Under the pieces are notes generated by a model. It was given only the letters and a program-made list of their open reading frames with translations, was not told where the DNA came from and ran no database searches. A DNA stretch of 9,150 nucleotides, from the NCBI GenBank assembly GCA_947176475.1, contig CAMWQX010000025.1:1-9150 (forward strand). The letters are read 5' to 3'. Within the stretch, counting starts at the first letter, position 1. Each line of letters opens with the position of its first letter. This document shows, piece after piece, positions 1 to 5,271 of the stretch. The translations under genes and the position numbers were made by a program. This DNA comes from an uncultured Bacillota bacterium (GTDB lineage Bacteria; Bacillota_I; Bacilli_A; RF39; UBA660).

Positions 1-352
1 CTTTATACTTATATAAGTTATATATGCAAATATAGAGAAAGATATTAAGAATAGGAAAGATAAAAGTATACATTATGTTGCTTGTAAAAATCCCGACTAC
101 ACAACCAAAAAGGAAAAGAAATATAATAGTTAAGATGCTTATTTCTCTTTTGGGTTCTTCTTCGATATATAGTTCTTCAACATTTATATCATAATGGTAT
201 GCTATTTTAACTAAATCAGTTTCACTCGGTGTCATTTCTCCAGTTTCCCATAGTTTTACAATATCCACAGGACAATCTAATTTTTTCGCTAAAGTTGTAT
301 AACTCCACTTTTTATCTTTTCTTAACTTTTCTAACAATTCATAATTAATCAT
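1..352 (-). CDS. XRE-family HTH protein with C-terminal membrane segments (3' end outside window)
   Basis: I translated this by hand on the minus strand; 117 codons are visible with no stop before the window edge, so the C-terminus is missing. Residues 5-60 look like a helix-turn-helix of the Cro/C1 (XRE) type: LLEKLRKDKKWS, then TTLAKKLDCPVDIVKLWETG, then a third helix region DLVKIAYHYDINVEEL. After an acidic linker (EEEPKRE) come two hydrophobic stretches, about 71-89 and 94-113, that look like membrane helices. This suggests a DNA-binding protein tethered to the membrane, perhaps a sensor or a regulator of a membrane-related gene; the target cannot be told. The start at 352 is chosen because a GGGTGG ribosome site sits 4 bases upstream. 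An in-frame ATG at 370 overlaps the putative -10 box and has no ribosome site. The domain call is fairly sure; the role is unknown. Confidence 0.8.
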   Translation of the reverse strand, partial: MINYELLEKLRKDKKWSYTTLAKKLDCPVDIVKLWETGEMTPSETDLVKIAYHYDINVEELYIEEEPKREISILTIIFLFLFGCVVGIFTSNIMYTFIFPILNIFLYICIYNLYKYK

Positions 353-356
353 AAAA

Positions 357-362
357 CCACCC
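357..362 (-). promoter_or_regulatory. Ribosome binding site that decides the XRE gene start
   Basis: GGGTGG lies 4 bases upstream of the ATG at 352. The plus-strand gene at 5272 has a very similar site (AGGGGTGG, then CTT, then ATG), which supports this as a genuine ribosome site of the organism. If the adjacent -10 box is used, this site lies at the very 5' end of the transcript. Confidence 0.5.
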
Positions 363-368
363 AATTTC

Positions 369-377
369 ATTATAACA
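369..377 (-). promoter_or_regulatory. Extended -10 promoter of the XRE gene
   Basis: The minus strand reads TGT followed by a perfect TATAAT. No good -35 hexamer exists; the -35 position falls in the loop and stem of the upstream terminator. Transcription would start near 362, giving a leader of only about 10 bases. Evidence is motif and position only. Confidence 0.45.
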
Positions 378-404
378 TAAAAAGAGTAATAAATATTACT
401 CTTA
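378..404 (-). terminator. Rho-independent terminator of the pyrophosphatase gene
   Basis: A perfect 9-bp inverted repeat, AAGAGTAAT at 382-390 and ATTACTCTT at 395-403, has a 4-base loop and is followed on the minus strand by a run of five T. The gene's TAA stop (402-404) forms the base of the stem. The stem is AU-rich, so termination may be leaky. Confidence 0.7.
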
Positions 405-1982
405 CATGTGTTCTACAACATCCATAATTTCAGGAATCATTTGTTTTTTACGCGATACAACACCCTTTAATAATTCTCCTTCTTTGATGTCATCTATACC
501 ATAGGCAATTTCTAAGGCTTTCTTTGAGCCATCAGAGAATAATATATAGGAATTATTAGTCAAGAAGTTTGTGATGAATAAGGCACATACACGATAATCA
601 TGAATACCATCCATGCGATTAAGTTCATGAATTAATTCTTCATAGCGAGGTTTAAAGATATTGATATCGGTTGTGAATACTTGAGCAATGGCCATAGAAG
701 ATCCACCTACTTTATAGGTTTTACAATCTTTATAAATTATTTCATTGGCAGTTAATCCATCAATTGAAACGCCGCTTTCTAATAGTTCTGTTCCAAAACT
801 TTCTAAGTCTAAACCTGCGATAGTTGCTAAATCACTTGCTACTAATTGATCTTTTTGAGTAGTCGTCGGACTTTGTAATAACAAGGTATCGGATATAATG
901 CCAGATAGCATTAAAGCAGCAATAGAGGCAGGAATCTTTATATTGTTTTCCTTATACATATAATAAATTATAGTATTAACAGCTCCAACATTCATGGTAC
1001 GGAAATTAATTGGTGTAGATGTATTAATATCGCCAATGTTGTGATGATCTATTACTTCTAGTATTTCAGCTTCATATAAACCATCAACAGATTGATCAAC
1101 CATATTATGATCAACAAGAATAACTTTCTTTTTATTTACTTCATGAGCATCGATGGTTCTTAGCATACCAAGACAGACATTATGGTTGTTAACAATAGGA
1201 TAATTGGTATGTTTGTAACGTCTTGTTACATCTTCAAAGTCAGTTAAGTAATCATTTTTATTAAAGGTTATGGTATTCTGACCTCTTTTTATGTTTTTAA
1301 TAGGGTTAGCAAGACATAAGGTTCTTAAAACTTTATATTTGCTAAAGTCAGTTATTATCATATTTATTTTTTGATTTTTAATCTCTTCACGTATCTCTTT
1401 GGGTACTAAGATACCTTCTGCGATAATTAGAAGTTTAGGTTTATTTTCAATGATATGTTCCAACATTTTAACAGGCTTATCAAGAATTAAAATAGTTTGA
1501 TCATGACCTGTTAAATTAACTTTAATAACTTCATCAAACTTTAAATAATCGTTAGCTTCTAATGTTATCAAAAGATTGGAAAATAAGGTATTCAATGATA
1601 AAACTTCACTGTTAATCATTTCGGCAGCAATTTCTTTTAAGGAAACATAGCCCTTTAATTTAAATTCATCATCAACTAGAGGAATACCTGTTATACCTTT
1701 ATTATTTAAGAAGTTGAATGCTTCAATTATCGGACGATTCTCATTTATTAGGTAATCATGATTATAGTTAACATTTTTTATTTGAACACGAACATCATTT
1801 AAATATCTTGGAACTTCAACATTAAATTTTTTTAACACATATGCGGTTTCCGGATTTATCGCACTTAAAATACGAGGCTCACAGTTCATTCCTAATTTAT
1901 TTTTTAAATAAGCTAAGGCGATAGAACCACATACGGCATCAGTATCAGGATTTTTATGTCCAAAAACATATACTTTTTCCAT
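402..1982 (-). CDS. ppaC: Manganese-dependent inorganic pyrophosphatase, CBS/DRTGG-regulated (family II)
   Basis: This gene encodes a cytoplasmic family II (DHH) inorganic pyrophosphatase, which hydrolyses PPi to two phosphates and so drives biosynthetic reactions forward. The N-terminal DHH domain carries GHKNPDTDAV (8-17; H9, D13 and D15 as metal ligands). It resumes after an insert with VDHN (290-293), DHH (312-314) and GIISDT (361-366, D365). The C-terminal DHHA2 domain (about 400-526) has the substrate-binding SRKKQ (510-514). The insert at about 65-285 fits CBS, DRTGG, CBS: the first CBS half is near 65-122, a DRTGG-like region follows at about 130-230, and the second CBS half is near 245-285. 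At 526 residues it matches the regulated class, not the roughly 310-residue simple form. In that class, AMP and ADP bound at the CBS modules inhibit, and the DRTGG forms respond to diadenosine polyphosphates. AGAGGG lies 8 bases upstream of the ATG. It appears to be a single-gene unit. Confidence 0.95.
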   Translation of the reverse strand: MEKVYVFGHKNPDTDAVCGSIALAYLKNKLGMNCEPRILSAINPETAYVLKKFNVEVPRYLNDVRVQIKNVNYNHDYLINENRPIIEAFNFLNNKGITGIPLVDDEFKLKGYVSLKEIAAEMINSEVLSLNTLFSNLLITLEANDYLKFDEVIKVNLTGHDQTILILDKPVKMLEHIIENKPKLLIIAEGILVPKEIREEIKNQKINMIITDFSKYKVLRTLCLANPIKNIKRGQNTITFNKNDYLTDFEDVTRRYKHTNYPIVNNHNVCLGMLRTIDAHEVNKKKVILVDHNMVDQSVDGLYEAEILEVIDHHNIGDINTSTPINFRTMNVGAVNTIIYYMYKENNIKIPASIAALMLSGIISDTLLLQSPTTTQKDQLVASDLATIAGLDLESFGTELLESGVSIDGLTANEIIYKDCKTYKVGGSSMAIAQVFTTDINIFKPRYEELIHELNRMDGIHDYRVCALFITNFLTNNSYILFSDGSKKALEIAYGIDDIKEGELLKGVVSRKKQMIPEIMDVVEHM

Positions 1983-2007
1983 TTCACATACCCTCTTTAT
2001 TATCTAA

Positions 2008-2016
2008 ATTATACCA
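2008..2016 (-). promoter_or_regulatory. Extended -10 promoter of the pyrophosphatase gene
   Basis: TGG followed by a perfect TATAAT on the minus strand. With a 17-base spacer the -35 position (2031-2036) reads TTTAAT, a poor match lying in the loop and stem of the upstream terminator. The predicted start near 2001 gives a leader of about 20 bases containing the AGAGGG ribosome site. Confidence 0.6.
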
Positions 2017-2020
2017 TAAT

Positions 2021-2043
2021 AAAAGTAGTTATTAAACTACTTT
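2021..2043 (-). terminator. Rho-independent terminator of the radical SAM operon
   Basis: A 9-bp inverted repeat, AAAGTAGTT at 2022-2030 and AACTACTTT at 2035-2043, has a 4-base loop and is followed by a short T run on the minus strand. The loop contains most of the TAA stop of the radical SAM gene, and its last two valine codons form one arm of the stem. Confidence 0.65.
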
Positions 2044-3015
2044 ATTATCTAAAACTTTTTTAATTGTTTGAACATTTTCTTGTATTTCAGGAAGGTGATA
2101 TACTGGTGCAACTTTTGCATCATCGCCATTTGTTGTTGCATAAGAGCTTTCATCAAATTCACCATGCAAAGAACCGATATCACGTCCATAAGCTTTTTCA
2201 ATACGTAATTTGGCTTCGGGATAATGACTTAATATATTATCTATCCATTCTTGTTCACCATTGTCATTTTTTAAGAACGATATAGGGATTTGAAAACGAT
2301 CTTGAAAATACTGTAAATTAGCAAGTTCAAAAAGAGAATCATTAACATCGGGAATGATACTGTAACGAATCTCTATAGGATTTTTTCGACCAAAGAAAGC
2401 TTTAAATTGTTTCTTTCTTTCAGGTTCATTTAAAATACCATCATTATATATTTTTAAATAACTTAGTGAAGTATCAACAGATAGGGTCACTGATGGCTCA
2501 AGATTTCTTCGCTTATCATCACAGGGAGAAGACAAACGATATATAATTCTTGTTGGATATTTTAAATTGGATGCTATATTCTTTAATTCTTCATTGGGCA
2601 TAAATGTAGATATTTCAACGCCAATGTTGTTATAACCAAATATTTCAAGACTATATTTTTCATTATATATTCTTTCAAGCAATGGCATATTTAATAATGG
2701 CTCACCAACTCCACAAAATGATATAAGTATCTTCGTATTTGTGGATACGCGTTTATCGCCATCAAGAATGGTTTTACCAATGGCTTCCATCAATTCCTCA
2801 TATCTAATAGGTTTTAATGTTGAGCATTGATTGATAGATGATAATGTACATTCTCGGCAGCCAAGTGGACAATTATAGTGTGTAGGGGCATAAAGAATAT
2901 CTTGATTCTTGTTACTAATTAGAGATATCTCGATTATCTCATTATTTTCGTTTTCAAAAACCCATTTTCGCGTTTTATCCTTTTTGCTATTGAATTGCCC
3001 CAATAATTTAATCAT
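2032..3015 (-). CDS. RlmN/Cfr-like radical SAM protein lacking the catalytic cysteines
   Basis: This is a radical SAM protein of 327 residues. The iron-sulfur motif is CPLGCREC (C49, C53, C56, CX3CX2C). The SAM-binding GVGEPLLN (102-109) matches GMGEPLLN of RlmN. Other RlmN-like pieces follow in order: KKDKTRKW (11-18), LSSPCDDKRR (161-170), EIRYSIIPDVND (215-226) and AYGRDIGSLHGEF (275-287). Against E. coli RlmN as I recall it, the methyl-carrying Cys355 becomes His284 and Cys118 becomes Tyr42. The N-terminal accessory domain of RlmN (about 90 residues) is absent. Both cysteines are needed for RlmN/Cfr methyl transfer to A2503, so this is probably not a 23S rRNA methyltransferase of that mechanism. 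It follows the 108-residue gene with two bases between stop and start, and its GAGGT site lies in the end of that gene, which implies translational coupling. The substrate is unknown. Family is fairly sure; function is not. Confidence 0.85.
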   Translation of the reverse strand: MIKLLGQFNSKKDKTRKWVFENENNEIIEISLISNKNQDILYAPTHYNCPLGCRECTLSSINQCSTLKPIRYEELMEAIGKTILDGDKRVSTNTKILISFCGVGEPLLNMPLLERIYNEKYSLEIFGYNNIGVEISTFMPNEELKNIASNLKYPTRIIYRLSSPCDDKRRNLEPSVTLSVDTSLSYLKIYNDGILNEPERKKQFKAFFGRKNPIEIRYSIIPDVNDSLFELANLQYFQDRFQIPISFLKNDNGEQEWIDNILSHYPEAKLRIEKAYGRDIGSLHGEFDESSYATTNGDDAKVAPVYHLPEIQENVQTIKKVLDNKVV

Positions 3016-3017
3016 TG

Positions 3018-3344
3018 TTATACCTCAATTAATTGATAATCAAAATTCTTATTACTCAATAATGATTCTTTAACAATTTGGCAATCATTCAAACAACCAT
3101 TTTCAATGTATTTTTTAGTTTCTTCAATATCGGCAAATATATTGTCTAATAATTCGTATCCTTCTTCATCGTTTTTCAAGATACGATAAACATAATTATT
3201 TTTTGGAATGCTAATTATGTTTTCTTCAATGTTAACTGCTCGATTATGATATTTACTCATAAATAACATTGCACTTTCTTTAGATTCAAAGACGGGTTCT
3301 AATAATATGTTAAGGTCCGTCAATCTTAACTGATATACTTTCAT
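3018..3344 (-). CDS. Small protein of unknown function, first gene of the radical SAM operon
   Basis: This 108-residue soluble protein is not one I recognise. It starts MKVYQLRLTD, has no signal peptide or membrane segment, and is acidic in its second half. It has only two cysteines, C84 and C88, in GCLNDCQ. The pattern of short alternating hydrophobic stretches (KVYQLRL, YVYRIL, DYQLIEV) suggests a compact alpha/beta fold, but this is a guess. It has a strong ribosome site (AGGAGAGGTA), its own promoter at 3393-3421, and is separated by two bases from the radical SAM gene, with which it must be cotranscribed. A partner or substrate role for the radical SAM protein is an inference from this arrangement alone. 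A peptide-precursor role is possible but less likely, since there is no obvious leader/core pattern. Confidence 0.8.
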   Translation of the reverse strand: MKVYQLRLTDLNILLEPVFESKESAMLFMSKYHNRAVNIEENIISIPKNNYVYRILKNDEEGYELLDNIFADIEETKKYIENGCLNDCQIVKESLLSNKNFDYQLIEV

Positions 3345-3392
3345 TTTTCTTACCTCTCCTTCTATAATTTAATCTTAATAAATATTAGAGAA

Positions 3393-3421
3393 ATAATAAA
3401 ATGCTTAAATTGTATTGTAAA
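3393..3421 (-). promoter_or_regulatory. Sigma-A type promoter of the 108-residue/radical SAM operon
   Basis: On the minus strand the -35 is TTTACA (3416-3421, 5 of 6 consensus), the spacer is exactly 17 bases, and the -10 is TATTAT (3393-3398, 5 of 6). Transcription should begin near 3386, leaving a leader of about 40 bases. Unlike the other promoters here it has a good -35 and no TGn extension. I see no convincing operator around it. Confidence 0.65.
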
Positions 3422-3442
3422 TATATCAAAAATGTTATAGAT

Positions 3443-3470
3443 AAAAATAAAAAGCCTAAAAATAGGCTTA
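3443..3470 (-). terminator. Rho-independent terminator of the LysR gene
   Basis: Minus-strand AAGCCTA (3463-3469) pairs with TAGGCTT (3452-3458) across a four-T loop, then TTTTTATTTTT follows. The TAA stop at 3468-3470 lies at the stem base. The G/C content is higher than in the other hairpins here, and this is one of the stronger terminators in the window. Confidence 0.8.
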
Positions 3471-4361
3471 AATTTTGATATTAAAGTATTTATTTAAGAA
3501 TTCACGCGGTGCTTTTGTGATAAAACTTGGTATGTAAACTAGACTAATTCCTTGAACTGGCATATCAGGAAATTTTATCTCTTTTAAGATTCCCCTATTT
3601 AAATCATCACTTACTAAATCACGAATAATATAACCAATTCCCAAATTTCTCTTTATAGCGCCAATGATGACCTCAGATGTATGAATATTTAAAACATTGT
3701 TGATAATTACTTTGTTTTCCACAAATAAGGCATCAAGAGCCGTACGGTTATGGGTACCTTTTATGGGAAGAATTAGTGGATGATTTTCTAAATCTTTAAG
3801 TTTTTTTATTTTAGATATATCATATGCTTCACTTGCTACAAAAATATTGTCCAAATCTTTTATATGTTTAATTACAACATCTTTATCAATAGATTTTATG
3901 GGTTCAGAGTCGATGATAAAATCGATTTCATGATTAGATAGTTTTTCAAGAAGAGCTGAAGTACCTAAACTGATAATCGTTATTTCAATATTAGGATAGT
4001 CTTTGTGAAATGCATCAATAGCATCAAATAGATAGAATGTTGCAATATGAGAAGGGATGCCAATAGATAATTTCCCCTTATTTAGGGTATCATCTTCAAA
4101 CATGGTACGTTCAGCAATCATCAAAGAATTATAACTTTGTTCAACATAGAAAAGCAATTCTTTACCTTTTTCGGTTAGTTGAATACCTTTTTTAGTTCGA
4201 AAGAATAGTTGTGTATTAAGTTGATCTTCTAAGTTTTTGATACTTCTACTTATAGCTGGTTGCGAGGTGTAATTCATAACAGCTGCCTTTGAGATACTTC
4301 CATAGGTTGCTACATCGTAGAAGGTTTTATAAAGATTAAAATTAATATTTGATTTATACAT
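3468..4361 (-). CDS. LysR-family transcriptional regulator
   Basis: This is a LysR-type regulator of about 297 residues, the usual family length. The N-terminal winged helix-turn-helix spans about residues 8-66, with the pattern FYDVATYGSISKAA, SQPAISRSIKNLEDQL (recognition helix) and LFFRTKKGIQLTEKG. The rest is a substrate-binding domain of two lobes starting near KLSIGIPSHIA. No effector can be named from the sequence. The start is placed at the ATG at 4361, because the AGGTGGG ribosome site (4366-4372) overlaps the in-frame GTG at 4370 that would add three residues. The gene lies between its own extended -10 promoter and its own terminator. LysR regulators often act on a divergent neighbour, but none is divergent here; the downstream radical SAM operon or the upstream membrane gene are possible targets, without motif support. 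Confidence 0.93.
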   Translation of the reverse strand: MYKSNINFNLYKTFYDVATYGSISKAAVMNYTSQPAISRSIKNLEDQLNTQLFFRTKKGIQLTEKGKELLFYVEQSYNSLMIAERTMFEDDTLNKGKLSIGIPSHIATFYLFDAIDAFHKDYPNIEITIISLGTSALLEKLSNHEIDFIIDSEPIKSIDKDVVIKHIKDLDNIFVASEAYDISKIKKLKDLENHPLILPIKGTHNRTALDALFVENKVIINNVLNIHTSEVIIGAIKRNLGIGYIIRDLVSDDLNRGILKEIKFPDMPVQGISLVYIPSFITKAPREFLNKYFNIKI

Positions 4362-4365
4362 ACTT

Positions 4366-4372
4366 CCCACCT
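4366..4372 (-). promoter_or_regulatory. Ribosome binding site fixing the LysR start
   Basis: AGGTGGG is followed by AAGT and then ATG at 4361. The site overlaps the alternative GTG start at 4370-4368, which makes that longer start unlikely. Confidence 0.6.
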
Positions 4373-4381
4373 ACATAGTTT

Positions 4382-4390
4382 ATTATATCA
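4382..4390 (-). promoter_or_regulatory. Extended -10 promoter of the LysR gene
   Basis: TGA followed by a perfect TATAAT on the minus strand. The T of TGA is the last base of the upstream terminator's T-tract. No recognisable -35 exists; that position falls inside the terminator hairpin. The predicted start is near 4375, just upstream of the ribosome site. Confidence 0.55.
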
Positions 4391-4414
4391 AAAAAAACCA
4401 CTATTTAGTAGTGG
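4390..4414 (-). terminator. Rho-independent terminator of the DUF2975-like gene
   Basis: CCACTA (4409-4414 read on the minus strand) pairs with TAGTGG (4398-4403) across a 5-base loop, followed by eight T. The TAG stop at 4401-4403 is inside the second arm. The short stem is offset by the long T-tract. Confidence 0.75.
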
Positions 4415-5156
4415 TCTTCTTTGTCGTCGTTTTTTTAGTAGTCTTCTTTTCTTTAGTGTCTGTACTCTTTTTAGTTGGCGTTTTAGCCTTAGCTTTCTTT
4501 TCCGCTAATTCCTTTTTTAATTCAGCCATTTTAGCTTCGCCTTCTTTAGCTTTAATATCCGATATTTTCTTGTCATAGGCAATATTTGCTTCAGCTAGTT
4601 CATAACCTTTTTCAAATGTTAATTTTAAGATATAAGTAGCCATAATGAAGGCAATTCCCGATATATTAATGTCTGAAAGTTGGAAGACATGAGATGTTTC
4701 AACAATTACATAGATAATTACAGGTTGTGCAAAAGCAAAGATACAAGTTAATGGTAAAGCATCATTTAAAGTTTTAACATTTTCTTTTGTATACATCTCT
4801 CCTGTAATAATAGATTTAAATATATTTTGGAATTTACCAACAATATTATATGCAAGGCCATAAGTAATAGCTGATGCTATTCCATATCCTAATCCAGCAA
4901 TAATAACACGAACCTTGCCAATTCTACTTATAAATCCAAGTATTTGAGCTTCATTTAAGTATGATAAGTAACGCATCATTGTTACTATTAGTTCATTAGA
5001 CATAGCTGTACCTTTCATAAGTGCCATTACGAAAAGTCCGATTGTTAAACCAATATTTAAAACAAATAATATTAAGCATAACCATTTAAATATAGAAATT
5101 ATTACACTAATAAAGGTTCCTAAAACTCTCTTATCATCAATTTCTTCACTTTTCAT
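4401..5156 (-). CDS. DUF2975-like membrane protein with a lysine/threonine-rich tail
   Basis: This 251-residue integral membrane protein has likely helices at about 14-47 (long), 84-106, 135-153 and 162-180. Between helices 2 and 3 is GEMYTKENVKTL (119-130), and after helix 4 is FEKGYELAEAN (181-191). Both resemble the conserved motifs of DUF2975 proteins, whose function is unknown and which are often found beside a small XRE regulator. After the last helix comes a tail the family usually lacks: a charged, probably helical stretch (192-225), then a low-complexity Lys/Thr run ending KKTTTKKTTTK. The strongly basic tail is probably cytoplasmic and could contact nucleic acid or the membrane surface; that is inference. 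The ribosome site is AGGATGGGAT (5161-5170). The gene is divergent from the 438-residue gene and followed by its own terminator. The family call is by motif memory, so moderate. Confidence 0.75.
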   Translation of the reverse strand: MKSEEIDDKRVLGTFISVIISIFKWLCLILFVLNIGLTIGLFVMALMKGTAMSNELIVTMMRYLSYLNEAQILGFISRIGKVRVIIAGLGYGIASAITYGLAYNIVGKFQNIFKSIITGEMYTKENVKTLNDALPLTCIFAFAQPVIIYVIVETSHVFQLSDINISGIAFIMATYILKLTFEKGYELAEANIAYDKKISDIKAKEGEAKMAELKKELAEKKAKAKTPTKKSTDTKEKKTTKKTTTKKTTTK

Positions 5157-5181
5157 TTTTATCCCATCCTATTCTATTAAC

Positions 5182-5190
5182 ATAATAACA
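5182..5190 (-). promoter_or_regulatory. Extended -10 promoter of the DUF2975-like gene
   Basis: TGT followed by TATTAT on the minus strand, with no good -35 at 16-18 bases. The predicted start is about 20 bases before the ATG at 5156. It lies back-to-back with the plus-strand promoter in the 115-base divergent gap. Confidence 0.45.
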
Positions 5191-5217
5191 TAATTGTAAT
5201 TTAAATGAAATAGATTT

Positions 5218-5246
5218 TTGATTAAATTGGGTAGATATGCTATAAT
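5218..5246 (+). promoter_or_regulatory. Sigma-A promoter of the 438-residue gene
   Basis: The -35 is TTGATT (5218-5223), the spacer is 17 bases ending in TGC, and the -10 is a perfect TATAAT (5241-5246). This is the most complete promoter in the window. Transcription should begin near 5253, and the AGGGGTGG ribosome site follows at 5261-5268. Confidence 0.75.
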
Positions 5247-5271
5247 ATCAAGCAAATTTTAGGGGTGGCTT

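Noticed and set aside
350..370. In-frame ATG at 370 as the XRE gene start
   Set aside because: It has no ribosome site and overlaps the putative -10 box, while GGGTGG is well placed for the ATG at 352.
2064..2285. Plus-strand open frame of 73 codons
   Set aside because: It is antisense to the radical SAM gene, His/Leu-rich with no plausible domain, and the opposite strand has strong family motifs. It is a shadow frame.
2032..3015. Calling the radical SAM gene rlmN or cfr
   Set aside because: The motifs match the family, but the two cysteines needed for that chemistry and the N-terminal domain appear to be absent, so a functional symbol would mislead.
4359..4370. GTG start at 4370 for the LysR gene
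   Set aside because: The GTG overlaps the AGGTGGG ribosome site that is well placed for the ATG at 4361.
5157..5271. Riboswitch or small RNA in the divergent gap
   Set aside because: The 115 bases are fully accounted for by two promoters and two ribosome sites; no long hairpin is visible.
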